A model generated the notes under the pieces. That model saw only the letters and a program-made list of their open reading frames with translations. It was not told the DNA's origin and did not search any database. From Haematobia irritans (Eukaryota; Arthropoda; Insecta; Diptera; Muscidae): 64,000 nt of DNA. Below, piece by piece: positions 9,360-20,493 of this stretch (positions within the stretch are counted from its first letter, which is position 1; each line of letters starts with the position of its first letter). Position numbers and translations under genes: made by a program. The stretch spans positions 199,629,983 through 199,693,982 of the forward strand of contig NC_134398.1 of assembly GCF_050003625.1 (NCBI RefSeq), given 5' to 3'.

Positions 9360-9821
9360 AGTAACTGGCAAAGTGACCAAAAGTTTTAAAAGAATATGCA
9401 CGTTTGGAAATATCTCTTTATTGCACTCTCCAAGTGCTTCCATCGCTGAATTAGGCAGGTTCTTTTCGCAGGTTTTGCGCCATTTCATTTACACATGTGT
9501 GTTTGGCAGTTTCGATGTTGTTGCTATGGCCAAACAAAGCGAGTCATGTTCACAAAAAGAACAACAAACACACATAAAAAGCAGAAATACATTTTCCAAA
9601 AATGAAATTTGTGGTGCGAGAACAAAAACAATTTGTTTTTTTGGACCATCGTTTGACGGGCTTTTCAACTAGTATTCTATGATTTGTGCAAGTTTTATAG
9701 GTAAGCGTTTATTAAAATAAAACCTATGCAGCTAAAATTATATATATTTCTTTATACAAAAATATTCATTCATTTCGGGGGGGGTTTGATCCCCCTCATC
9801 CGCCCCCTGAATACGGCCTTG

Positions 9822-10625
9822 ACCACCATGGATCAAATATTATAGATTCCTTTGAAACTTCAGGGGGGTTTCATGACGAAGATAAATTTAAAGATTTTAC
9901 CTATGAAGACTATATCAGATTCTGGATTTATAAGAACCATTTATGTTTGTGTTTTAGAGGAATCATTAACATCTCTTGTAAGTGTGCAAGAAAATGATGA
10001 AATAAAGCCTTGATTTAAAATCTAAATCAAGCCTTAATTTAAAATCTAAATCTGTAGATTATAAATCATACGAGAAGTAAAATCTGAAAATTTTACATTT
10101 CGTTTCCAGCAATTTTCATGATCAGATCATCTTCTATACCCTCAAGAAGTTAAATCGGTCTATATGGAGGCCTTATCCGATACACGTTTTTGTGAGTCTA
10201 AAATACCAGTATATTTATAATTTCAGGCAATTCGGATGAAAACTACGGTTTCTAGGAGCCCAAGGAGTTAAAACGAGAGATCGTTCTTATGGGAGCTATA
10301 CTAAAATATGGACCGATACTCACCTTTTTTGACACACCTCTTTGTGGTCCTAAAATACCTCTAAATTTCCAATTTCAGGCAAATTGGATAAAAACTACAG
10401 TTTCAATAATCCCAAGACCTCAAATCGGGAGATCGGTTTGTATGGGGACTATATCAAAACCTAGACCGATATAGCCCAACTTCGAACTTGACCTGCCTGC
10501 AGACCGAAGACGAGTTTATGCAAAATTTGAGCATAATTGCTCCATTATTGAAGACTGTAGCATGATTACAACAGATAGACGGACATGGTTATATCGTCTT
10601 AGAATTTCTCCCTGATAAAGAATAT
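9822..10625 (+). mobile_element. DINE-1/Helentron-like element, subfamily A, truncated
   Basis: It starts inside the element (accaccatggatcaaat), lacking the AACAAG end and hairpin. It contains one or two 153-base units and stops after tttctccctgataaagaata, missing the final gggtat end. The 5' loss coincides with the end of hAT copy 1. Confidence 0.75.
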
Positions 10626-10960
10626 ATCGATGTCTACATTCCAAAGTGCGCTAAGTCTAAAAATTGAATTTTAAAGGTAACAAGAAACAAGTTTTGTTTT
10701 TTGAAATTTCTCAAACCCCGTATAAGATAGAAATTCCCTTATTTTCGGTCTTAAAATCATATTTTTTATAACTTTTTTTTTATTATGTACAAACTCAAAA
10801 TAGTGATAATAGAACATAGCCAAAAATGACTTAGACCACTTTAGACCGAACAAACCTTTTTGCCCTTTTTGGGTTGGACATTTTTTAAAACTTTAGTCAC
10901 AGGCTAAGTACAATATTAACCATAACTTTTGATAGAAATGTCCAATAAATTCGAACTTTT
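10626..10960. other. no recognised feature
   Basis: AT-rich sequence between two DINE-1-like fragments. A 60-codon minus-strand frame has no recognisable features. Confidence 0.4.
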
Positions 10961-11410
10961 GACAGGATATAGACCGATCTTCAGATTTTACCTCTTTGGC
11001 TTCTAGAAACCGCAATTTTTATCTGATTTGGTTGAAATTTTAAATCTAGAGCTATTTTAGAACCATAAATAGGTGAGCTGAGAATTTGAACGGTCTACCG
11101 ATTTGACTTTTTGGTCTTCTAGTATTTTTATACCCACCACCATAGAATGGTGATGGGGGTATAATAAGTTTATCATTCCGTTTGTAACACATCGAAATAT
11201 CGATTTCCGACTATATATATTCTTGATCAGTAAGAAATTGTAAGACCATGTAAGCATGTCCGTCTAGTCGTCTGTCTGCCTGTTGTAATCACGCTACAGT
11301 CTTCTATCGTCCTGAATTTTGTCTGCACGCAGGTCAAGTTCAAAGATGGGCTACATCGGTCCAGGGTTTCATATATAGCTCCCATATAAACCGATCCGCC
11401 GGTTAAGGTT
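10961..11410 (-). mobile_element. two DINE-1/Helentron-like fragments, subfamily A
   Basis: 10961-11125 is an internal unit (gaccgatcttcagatttt). At 11126 a new terminus (tttatacccaccaccatag) begins and runs to about 11410. The two pieces share one orientation, so this may be a single element with an internal deletion or two adjacent insertions. Confidence 0.65.
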
Positions 11411-11639
11411 GCATAATCTTTCGTATTATGTCATTATTTTTCTCAGTGAAGATTAGAAAAAGTCATTCAAACGATTGTCGACTACTCTGAAGTGTTTTCC
11501 CTTAGGTCATAGTCGTTTCGTATAAGAATGTAAACCTACACTCCATTTGATTGTTCTTCTCTTCTAAAAATAAAAAAAAAAAAACAATGTTATTTCCCAT
11601 TCTGCCATTTGTGAATTGTTAATTTTCCAATGATTTCTC

Positions 11640-12096
11640 AAGCGTTATGCATCAGAGATTTATTAAAGATAGACACAGAAAAGGCAAAAATCGTAGAAAA
11701 CCAAATGAAAATGAGAGGAGAAAAAACAACAGCAACAACAATAATAATGGCAAACATTTTAATCTCTTCTTCAATAATCTTCCATCTTCCTGTTTTTTTT
11801 TTCATGTCATATCCAGGTTATTCTACGATATTTTCCTTTCCAATTTCAAAAGATTTTTTTAATTCCCAAGCATATCCTGAAGAATATGAAATACAAAGTG
11901 GAAAGGTTTATCCTGCCATATCATTGCAGGATTTACTCATAGTAATAACGAGGACGAGAGAAATTTTTAAAATAAACTTTACTTTGATGATGAGGACGAG
12001 AACGATGATGATGATCTCTTGGAATCGAATGTTGATGAATTTCAATTTGCAGTTTTCATTATGCTGCAGAAGTGCATTCCAATCCAAGATGATTGA
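11640..12096 (+). pseudogene. possible eroded protein-coding remnant
   Basis: Three stretches look protein-like but are broken by frame changes and a stop. One is Asn-rich (near 11700-11760). One encodes AYPEEYEIQSGKVYPAISLQ (near 11870-11930). One is acidic, DDEDENDDDDLLESNVDEF, followed by QFAVFIMLQKCIPIQDD and a stop at 12094-12096. The last frame has one in-frame TAA near 11970. No family is recognised. Chance is a real alternative, because part of the acidic run comes from a simple GAT repeat. Confidence 0.2.
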
Positions 12097-12243
12097 TTTT
12101 CCTTCAATGAAACATTTTAAGACGTTTATGTGTGCATATGAATTTAACGGCGGCTGATATGTAATGTAACAAAGTAAAGTGCTATATTTTTTTTTGTATA
12201 CATGTATATATTTTTTAATTTTATTGCTAAATAGCAAAAAATG

Positions 12244-12306
12244 TGTGAAGGTTAGGTTAGTTTAAAGTGGCAGCTCACTTAGACTATTCAGTCCATAGTG
12301 ATACCA
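12244..12306 (-). repeat. LINE 3' tail shared with SINEs
   Basis: The minus strand reads gtggtatcac, then a block with gaatagtctaagtgagc, gctgccac and terminal taacctaacc. The same tail ends the SINEs at 834-1107 and 37788-38102, and is found in the three tandem units at 28.2-29.5 kb. Confidence 0.75.
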
Positions 12307-12369
12307 CATTTAACTAAAAGTACCTATTACATATGGGCACTTCTAGTCTTAACCATTGAACCTTCTCTA

Positions 12370-12690
12370 TTATTTACTTTTGTGGAACCAACCAGATTGC
12401 TCCAAAAACATTAACAAACTGCTTAAGTTAACGTTTTCCAGGTCCACCAGTAATCTAAAGCTATATGCTCCTAAAATTCGCTTACACCTTACACAAAAAG
12501 CAGGACACTCACACAAGAGGTGTTTAATTGATTCCTTTTCCTCCGCATCATGACAGCTTATACAATAGTCATTATACTTCGCACCTATAGTTTTTGCAAA
12601 TTCGCCTGTCAGGCAGATATCAGGAGTGCTATCTGACGCCTTGAGAACACTAGCATATCTAGTGTGCGGTTTAAGTTTAAATGGGGCCAT
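12370..12690 (-). pseudogene. LINE ORF2 C-terminal zinc-knuckle region
   Basis: The open frame of about 106 residues carries CISCHDAEEKESIKHLLCEC, a Cys-X2-Cys plus His-X3-Cys-X-Cys arrangement typical of the end of RNase-H-bearing LINE ORF2 proteins. The protein ends with SGWFHKSK. The frame can be followed upstream past 12690 (WENCKGCNNT, then KAVMMANIR) to the hAT insertion at 12807, with a stop codon near 12785 (ATCK-type position reading a stop). It is a fragment and cannot act alone. Confidence 0.75.
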
Positions 12691-12806
12691 ATTTGCTTGG
12701 TGTTGTTACAACCCTTGCAGTTCTCCCATCGAATATTGGCCATCATAACAGCCTTCTCACGCAGTAAGAGCTTTCAGGTAGCCAGAGGCATACCAACAGA
12801 TTCTAG

Positions 12807-14423
12807 CAGCGTTGCCAATTTAGCTTTTTTCCCGCTAGATTTGGCTTTTTTTGAAGACGTTTAGCGGGAAAAAAATGCATTTAGCTTTTAGCTTTTTTTC
12901 TGGCTTTTTTTCATGACCCTTTTAGCTATTTTTGGCTTTTTTTATTTTCGACATGTTCCTATTGAAATATGGATAAAACTTCGTTTTTATCTAAGTCTTG
13001 CTGCCAGAATAAGGTTTTCCGCATATTTCAAAGCTCAATTGAAGCCTTAATAATTATTCCAGCCATTATGCGGGCATTTTTGCAGCAAATACACCTTGAT
13101 GTAAAGTTTTTTTCCTCGTATTCATAAAAGTTATCGTAAACTTTAAATCTACTATTACCATACAAATTCCTTATATAAACTGTCAGTAAATTATTAGGAA
13201 TAATAGCATTTGACTCGTTTATCCTTTTTATGTTATTTTAATACGTATTCTAAAGTTATTATGATATTACTAAATTAAAATAGTGGATGTGAATTGCTTT
13301 GCACACTGAAAAATATTGTCATGAGGCCAAAGATTTCATGTCTTTAAAATACGAACGCGAATTTTGGTTATAATAGCATTTGTGAATTTCTCTTATATGT
13401 TATAAACTGTTTTCCTTGTCCAAAAGCCGATAAAATCGTTTCTAAAAAATTCTTAAAATTAATTAAATAGTCTTTAAATTTGTGGAGTTTTTGTATCTTG
13501 ACCACAAACCAAAATAGCGTTCACAAATAGAAGAGGTTTTTCAACATTTTATTTTAAAAACGTATACACAGAATAATTTCTACTTAAAGTCGAGTCTGAA
13601 TTTGGAAATTTAAGTTGTCGTTAGCACGTTTTTAAAGCACTGTGATAGATCATGAAGAAAAAGCTGAAAAAACGAATAAATTCAAATTTGACTCTGAATC
13701 AATACCAAAATCATTAGTGTACAAAATCTTTGGAACCGAACATAGAAATAATTAAGGAAATAAAGTTTTGAATGTGGTATTATTTTTTTAACATCAAAAA
13801 AATGCAATAAAAAATTCGTAGTGATAGGATCAAAACAAATCTGCTATTTATTAATGGAATGGATTTACATTTACGAAAATTGGACAATAGGTTTGTATGG
13901 GAAATTTTCGAATAAAAGTTATTCAGTATAAACTTGCAAGACAGAATGGGTTTTATTCTCTTGGGTAATATTAGGTGAAGTGTACACGATCACGAATTTA
14001 TCATTAATTCAGTTAAAACGAAATATATTGATATTTTCTAATGCAGTTCTATGCGACATTGGACTTGTTGACGATTAACCAGCTGATAATTGCAAGTTTA
14101 CCGGGAAAAAATTTTTTACTAGGAAATATAAAGGAAGGACTTGTGATAGTAATCAAAATGTATCGAGTATGCAAACAGAGCTAATATGACATAGATTTTC
14201 TTACAGTCTCACAGAAATGGAAATAAAATGAATACAATTAAAATAATATGCATTTTAAGTGAAATAAAGCCTTTAAGTTTGTCAAATTTCAATCAAAAAT
14301 GTGACTTTTGATACAAAAAAATTTAGCTTTTTTTCTAGCTATTTTTTTAAATTTTTTAGCTTTTTTTGGCTAGTTTTTTGGACAAATCTAGCGGTTTTTG
14401 GTGAAACAATTCTGGCAACGCTG
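12807..14423. mobile_element. non-autonomous hAT-type element in the LINE
   Basis: The inverted ends are CAGCGTTGCCA at both termini (12807 and, reversed, 14423), with ctagattt words in both subterminal arms. They are flanked by a perfect 8-base duplication GATTCTAG (12799-12806 and 14424-14431). Removing it joins the LINE frame as GELESVGMPLA. The 1.6-kb interior is AT-rich and has many agctttttt words near each end. No transposase is seen. Confidence 0.9.
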
Positions 14424-14486
14424 GATTCTAGTTCCCCTGGAATAACACATCTGCTTCGCAGTTCCCCGAAGTTCCACTGCCCTTCG

Positions 14487-14694
14487 AGTATGCATGCTGT
14501 CGTTTCGAGAGCAAACTTAAATCCACGCTAGTTCTAAGATACATGTCTATCATCCTCTCCAGGGTCTTAAGTAAGAATGAGGATAAGCTGATTGGTCGGA
14601 AATCCTTCGCACTCGAGTGAGAGGCTTTTCCTGCTTTAGGTATGAAGACGACTTTTGTTTCCCTCCACTTTTCTGGAATATATGCTAAGTTTAC
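14487..14694 (-). pseudogene. duplicated LINE reverse-transcriptase segment
   Basis: The minus strand encodes YIPEKWRETKVVFIPKAG and FRPISLSSFLLKTLERM, nearly the same as residues in the longer frame at about 15004-14790. The nucleotide match is about 90% by eye. It fuses abruptly to the RNase H end after HAYSKGS. This is either an internal duplication with deletion or a recombination of two LINE copies. Confidence 0.7.
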
Positions 14695-16115
14695 ACATCG
14701 ATGTCTAGAAACGCCACGATTGTGTATTCTTTGACAGATAGTGAGCTTTCAATAAAGCTGACTAGTTCATGTAGTGCGGTCTCAGTAGACCTGCCCTTCG
14801 AGTATGCATGCTGTCCTTTCGAGAACAACCTTGAATCGATGCTAGTTCTAAGATAAATATCTATCATCCTCTCCAGAGTCTTAAGTAGGAATGAGGATAA
14901 GCTGATTGGTCGGAAATCCTTCGCCCTCGAGTGAGAGGCTTTTCCCGCTTTAGGTATGAAAACGACTTTTGTTTCCCTCCACTTTCCTGGGATATATGAT
15001 AAGTTGATACATCCTTTATATATCACTGACAACCAGGGGATAATTTTGTCAGTTACAGCTTGTAACTCCGCCGGAGTAATTCCATCAGGTCCGGGGGATT
15101 TGAATGGTCCAAAGCTATTTAGCGCCCATCTTATTCTAGTTTCCGATACAATTTCCTCGACAGGAAACGACCGCTGAGCAACTGTGGCGCCGCCAGTATA
15201 TGGTTCAACCGTCTGATTTCCAGGAAAATGTGTGTCCAATAGTACCTCCAGCGTCTCCTCACTGGACGTTGTCCAATTTCCCTCCGATGTTTTAATGAAA
15301 CCTGGAGCGGAGTTGGTGGATGCCAGAACCTTCCGTAGTCTGGAAGCCTCGGACGTATTCTCAATACTGCTGCAGTAGTCATTCCAAGAGTTATGCTGAG
15401 CCTTTCTCAGTTCTCGTTTATATGCTCTCAGATTCATCTTGTAAGTGTCCCAATCCTCCGGAGCTCTTGTGGACTTTGCTTTGTTAAAGAGCTTCCTGCA
15501 GGATTTCCTCATATTACTTAACTCCGTAGACCACCATGGCGGCCGATTTTTTCCCCTTGGCTTTCCTCTAGGGCAAGCAGCTTTCAGTGACGTATTGAAG
15601 GCCTTAGTAATCCGCTCCACTGCGTGTTCGATATCTTGCACAGTGCTCATATTTGTCTCTGGCATTTCCGGTATCATCAAATTGAACGATTCCCTATACC
15701 TATTCCAATCAGCTTTCCTAACATTTGGCGGAAATAGGGTCTTTGAAGTACGAACAGCCAATCTGAAACTGATGTAGCGATGATCTGAGAAGGTATGTGC
15801 CCTCAAAACTTGCCACTCAGATATCTTATCATTCAGTTCCGGAGAGGTCAACGTCCAAACGTCCAAAACCTCTTGCCTGTTTCTGGTGACGAAGGTTGGT
15901 GCATCTCCCTTATTGCAAACTACCAGGTTAGTACGCAAAATAAACTCTATTAACGACTCTCCCCTTGCATTAGTATCACTACTTCCCCAAATACTATGAT
16001 GTGCATTTACATCGCATCCCATAATGAGTTTTGTCTTTGTTTTTAGTGACTCCTCAACTAAGGTCTTAACGGCACAGGGTGGCATCTCCCTATCATGTCC
16101 CATGTGGACCGAAAT
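14691..16115 (-). pseudogene. LINE ORF2 fragment: endonuclease C-half and RT N-part
   Basis: The frame is open for about 475 residues. The endonuclease part shows MGCDVNAHHSIWG (Asp-X-Asn) and the catalytic SDH (in TFSDHRYISF). The reverse-transcriptase part shows FKSPGPDGITP, DFRPISLSSFLLK and QHAYSKGRSTETALHEL, and ends at AFLDID, the first catalytic aspartate motif (motif A). The frame stops two residues later, so the YADD-type motif C, thumb and RNase H are missing. The N-terminal half of the endonuclease is also lost: homology begins near SVHMGHDREMP, and the first 15 or so residues of the open frame come from unrelated repeat sequence. It cannot make an active enzyme. Confidence 0.85.
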
Positions 16116-16377
16116 CCTTGAAATATACAAATTTTGGTTTGATGAACTTATTTTTGTCATATCTCTGCAAATATTTGCTCTAGAGCGAAAAAAAGGTCAA
16201 TTCGTGACCACCCCAAAAATTTTAAATTTTGATGAAAATCTTCGAAAAATTTAAAATTTTCTATGAAAAATTTATTTTGGCTATATCTCCTTAAATATGC
16301 GACATAGAGTGAAAAGGAACGAATTAACGTCCTTTTCGCTCTATGTATGATCACCCCCTAAAAATCAAAATTCTTTG
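16116..16377. repeat. unclassified repeat with a 20-base hairpin
   Basis: Words such as gctctagagcgaaaa and gctctatgtatgatcacccc look like repeat units. 16302-16321 pairs with 16328-16346 (acatagag, gaaaagga) with one or two mismatches. It lies at the 5' break of the LINE. Confidence 0.4.
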
Positions 16378-17421
16378 TAATACACCGAAATATTGCTCTA
16401 AACCCCATAAAGTATATATATTATGGGTCGTGGTGAAATTCTGAGTCGATCTGAGCATGTCCGTCCGTCTGTTGAAATCACGCTAACTTCCGAACGAAAC
16501 AAGCTATCGACTTGAAACTTAGCACAAGCAGTTGTTATTGATGTAGTTGGTATTGCAAATGGGACATATCGGTCCACTTTTACGTATAGCCCCCATATAA
16601 TCGGACCCCCAAATTTGGCTTGCGGGGACTCTAAGGGAAGCAAATTTCATTCGATCTGGCTGAAATTTGGTACATGGTGTCAGCATCTCCAACAACCATG
16701 CAAAAATTGGTCCACATCGGTCCATAATTACATATAGCCCCCATATAAACCGATCCCCAGATTTGGCTTGCGGTGCCTCTAAGAGAAGCAAATTTCATCC
16801 GATCCGGCTGAAATTTGGTACATGGTGTAAGTATATGGTCTCTAACAATTATGCAAAACTTGGTCCACATCGGTCAATGATTATATATAGCCCCCAAATA
16901 AACCGATCCCCCGATTTGGCTTGCGCAACCTCTAAGAGGAGCAAATTTCATCCAATCCGGCTGAAATTTGATACATGGTGTTAGTATATGTTTTCTACTG
17001 ACCGTGCAAAAATTGGTTAACATCGGTCCATTATTATATAGCCCCCATATAAACCGATCACCAGATTTCCGGACCTCCGGAGCCTCTTGGAAGACCAAAA
17101 TGCATCTGATTCAGTTAAAATTTGGTACGTGGTGTTAATATATGGTCTCTAACAACCATGCAAAAATTGGTCCATATCGGTCCATAATTATATACAGCCC
17201 CCATATAAACCGATCCCCAGATTTGACCTCCGGTGCCATTTGGAGAAGCAAAATTCATCCGATCTGGATGAAATTTGGTTCGTGGTAGTAGTATATGATA
17301 TTTAACAACCATGTGAGTTGAAATTTGTGGATGACAGTCTTTCGTAGAAGTTTCTACGCAATTCATGGTGGAGGGTACATAAGATTCGGCCTGGCCGAAC
17401 TTACGGCCGTGTATACTTGTT
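16378..17421 (-). mobile_element. DINE-1/Helentron-like element, subfamily B, 5'-lacking head
   Basis: On the minus strand it starts with the AACAAGTATACACGGCCG end and a hairpin (gttcggccaggccgaat). About five 153-base units follow (aaatttgcttctcttagagg, tatatgggggctatat). It ends at ctttatggggtttagagc and lacks the last 40 or so bases (gggtat end). Confidence 0.8.
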
Positions 17422-17807
17422 TTTTTTTTCTTGTAAATTTGCCCTGTCAACGGCAAACCTGGTGCCTTCTATACGTTTTGACAAGAACTGGCCATATACA
17501 CCAGGGACTAATCCCGTACCGGTCTTGGGGTTGATCTATTTCCCGTAGGGTATGCTTGCATTTTCCACATTTTTAATCCAATCCAATGTCGCATTTTTTG
17601 TTAAAAGTCTAATAGGCTATTTTTCTATCATCTAACGTCGATTAGTCGGATTTCAAAAATATCAAATGTAACTTTAAAAAAAACCGACTTCGTAGTTTTT
17701 ATTATTTTTTACGAAAATTTTAATTGCAACTTTTGTATTTGTACTACAAAACTCAGTTTGTTTGCTGTAGAGTGTATAAACAAATTAAAGTGAATCAACC
17801 TTAATAA

Positions 17808-18475
17808 AATTTTACAAAAAAATTTTCCATAGAAATAAAATTCTGACAAAATTTTCTATAGAAATAAAATTCTGACAAAATTTGCTATAGAAATAAAATG
17901 TTGGTAATATTTTCTATAGAAATAAATTTTTGAAAAAAACTCTATAGAAATAAAGTTTTGACAAAATTTTCTATAGAAATAAAATTTTGACACAATTTTC
18001 TATAGAAATAAAATTTTGACAAAATTTTCTAGAGGAATACGATTTTGACATAATCTTCTAAAGAAATAAAATTTTGAAAAATTTTTCTATAGAAATTAAG
18101 TTTTGACAACATTTTCTATAGAAATAAAATGTTGACACAATTTTCTATAGAAATAAAATTTTGACAAAATTTTCTATAGAAATAAACTTTTCTAAAGAAA
18201 TAAAATTTTGACAAAATTTTCTATAGAAATAAAATTTTGACAAAATTTTCTATACAAATAAAATTTTGTAAAAATGTTCTATAGAAATAAAATTTTGACA
18301 AAATTTTCTATACAAATAAAATTTTGTAAAAATTTTCTATAGAAATAAAATTTTGTAAAAATTTTCTATAGAAATAAAATTTTGTCAAAATTTTCTATAG
18401 AAATAAAATTTCAAAAAAAATTATCTATGGAAATAAAATTTCGAAAAAAATTTCTATAGAAATAAAATTTTGATT
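17808..18475 (-). repeat. 29-bp array, first block
   Basis: More than twenty units are present. Irregular members such as attttctagaggaatacga recur at the matching place in the second block. Confidence 0.9.
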
Positions 18476-18552
18476 TACGACTTTTGTATTTGTACTACAA
18501 AACTCATTTTGTTTGCTGTAGAGTATATAAACAAATTAAAGTGAATCAACCT

Positions 18553-19225
18553 TAATAAAATGTTTAAAAAATTTTCCATAGAAATAAAATTCTGACAAAA
18601 TTTTCTATAGAAATAAAATTCTGACAAAATTTGCTATAGAAATAAAATGTTGGTAGAATTTTCTATAGAAATAAAATTTTGAAAAAAAATCTATAGAAAC
18701 AAAGTTTTGACAAAATTTTCTATAGAAATAAAATTTTGACACAATTTTCTATAGAAATAAAATTTTGACAAAATTTTCTAAAGGAATACGATTTTGACAT
18801 AATTTTCTAAAGAAATAAAATTTTGACAAAATTTTCTATAGAAATTAAGTTTTGACAACATTTTCTATAGAAATAAAATGTTGACAAAATTTTCTATAGA
18901 AATAAAATTTTGACAAAATTTTCTATAGAAATAAACTTTTCTAAAGAAATAAAATTTTGACAAAATTTTCTATAGAAATAAAATTTTGACAAAATTTTCT
19001 ATACAAATAAAATTTTGTAAAAATTTTCTATAGAAATAAAATTTTGTCAAAATTTTCTATAGAAATAAAATTTTGTAAAAATTTTCTATAGAAATAAAAT
19101 TTTGTCAAAATTTTCTATAGAAATAAAATTTTGTAAAAATTTTCTATAGAAATACAATTTCAAAAAAAATTACCTATGGAAATAAAATTTCGAAAAAAAA
19201 TTCTATAGAAATAAAATTTTGATTT
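18553..19225 (-). repeat. 29-bp array, second block
   Basis: A near copy of the first block including its odd units, as expected from a recent block duplication. Confidence 0.9.
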
Positions 19226-19355
19226 ACGACTTTTGTATTTGTACTACCAACTCAGTTTATTTGCTGTAGACTTTTACGACTTTTGTATTTGTACTACCAA
19301 CTCAGTTTATTTGCTGTAGATTATATGAACAAATTAAAGTCAATCAACCTTAATC

Positions 19356-20493
19356 ATTTGGCAACTGATTTTTAAAAACCAACAACAAATTTATTTATAG
19401 TTGCGCTTCAATTTAATAGGTCCCCAAATTATCATACCATCTTCATATTTCATGTGACAAAAAATAAACAATTTGCTCAATTTGTTGCTCGAAACATTCG
19501 CCCTCTACGAAATAATTATTATTATAACCCAATGAAACAATTTTGTTGTTTATACTTCCATGTTTAAATGGTGGTTACTGCAGTTGCTACTTTTCCATAC
19601 AGTTTCCTTTAGCAATAACGTCATGATCATCACCATCATCATTCTTATTATCATCATAGTCACCATAACTGTCATCATTTTTAGAACTGTTTACCCACTG
19701 ATGATGTTTGTTGAGCTCAAACTGAACTGAACTAAACTGACTGCTGAAGTCATCCATTCATCTTGGCAAGCATTTAATTTTTGCTCTCTTCCTAACCCCG
19801 AAAACAGAATCAGCTTCATTGGCAAAACAAAAAACGCGCATCCTTTCGTGGCATAAGCTTTCGTTCTCTGATTCATGATAGGTTTTTTGTTTCTCCACTC
19901 ACCTCTTAGACTTTTTCGACCGAGGAGTTTTTTGTAATTTCTTAATGCTTCGTAAGCATTCCATTTTCTTTTCATCAAGGTTGCGTTTTTAATTATTTTG
20001 TTGTTTTTTTTAGTTCTTCCTTCCTTTACCTTACTTTTAAGCATTTACGCTACGGCGTTTCGCCATTGATGATAATAATGATGATGTTGATGTGATGACT
20101 GATGCTTATGCTGGTCTTCTTCGTATTAGTGAGTTTTCGTTGTATTTTTTTTTTTTTTTTTTTTCAACCAAAAAAATGATTTTCCTTTTCGGTGAAAGGG
20201 ATTAAATGGAATGGGGATGAGTATGGAGTCTGTGAGAAAAATTTCCATGAAGATCACTACGAGTGAAAGGTAGAATGTTAGCTCTTGCACCAACGTATTC
20301 GAAGTTATATTGAAAAAAATATAGCCAAAATATTTCCAATTAAATAGTTAATTGAAGATGAAAATGTACTCAATTAAAAACCAAGTAACGAAAGTCTAAA
20401 GTCTGGCGGGGTCCACTAGAATAAACCCTGCATCACTTTGTAGACTATTACATTTTCAATACCATCTCAAATCTTACAAATTTGTGGGTCCTA
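19356..20493. other. apparently non-repetitive DNA, no gene called
   Basis: It includes an atcatcacc-rich microsatellite (19621-19665) and a T-run (20147-20164). A 117-codon minus-strand frame (19691-20044) has no recognisable domain and is not called. The region could be intergenic or intronic. Confidence 0.4.

Larger units (their letters stand above)
8343..9470 (-). pseudogene. hAT transposase C-terminus, split by a MITE
   Basis: Two open segments on the minus strand join across an 820-base insertion. The upstream part (about 9470-9361) encodes EIFPNVHILLKLLVTLPVT. The downstream part (8539-8343) encodes TCSSERSFSKMKRLKTYVRN-type sequence ending at a TAA. This is the conserved hAT dimerisation region, in which a Cys/Ser-rich SERSFS motif and RLNGLALMSV follow the helix. 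The closest family members I recall are the ZMYM1/THAP-type hAT proteins. The catalytic RNase-H-like core and the zinc-finger domain are absent. It is a non-functional remnant, also present at 47985-49312. Confidence 0.8.
8243..9821 (-). mobile_element. internally deleted hAT transposon, copy 1
   Basis: The 5' end (minus strand) at 9821 reads CAAGGCCGTATTCAGGG, matching the inverted end of copy 2 at 51363 (CAAGGCCGTAGCCAGG). The 5' leader runs directly into the C-terminus of a transposase, so most of the coding region has been deleted. The 3' end is truncated against a subfamily C fragment. Copy 2 is at 47740-51363 in the opposite orientation. Confidence 0.7.
12244..16115 (-). mobile_element. 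RNase-H-type LINE, rearranged and split by a hAT element
   Basis: On the minus strand the order is: partial endonuclease and start of reverse transcriptase (16115-14691), a duplicated reverse-transcriptase segment (about 14694-14487), then the end of an RNase H domain and a C-terminal zinc-knuckle region (14480-12370, interrupted by a 1.6-kb hAT-type element). A 3' UTR follows, ending in a taacc tail (12244). Most of the polymerase palm and thumb is missing. The layout suggests the I/LOA-like group, but the exact clade is not resolved. Confidence 0.75.
17731..19355 (-). repeat. higher-order tandem duplication, about 750 bp
   Basis: The lead ttttgtatttgtactac occurs at 17731, 18482, 19231 and 19281. 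The first two intervals (751 and 749 bases) each contain the lead, a conserved aacaaattaaagt spacer and a full 29-bp array with the same irregular units. A large unit was therefore duplicated as a block, and a last 50-base partial unit follows. Confidence 0.85.

Noticed and set aside
11630..12157. 175-codon protein
   Set aside because: The full frame is not protein-like throughout; only parts in different frames look plausible, so it is reported as a weak pseudogene, not a gene.
19691..20044. 117-codon minus-strand frame
   Set aside because: No recognisable domain, no splice or promoter context; basic composition fits AT-rich chance.
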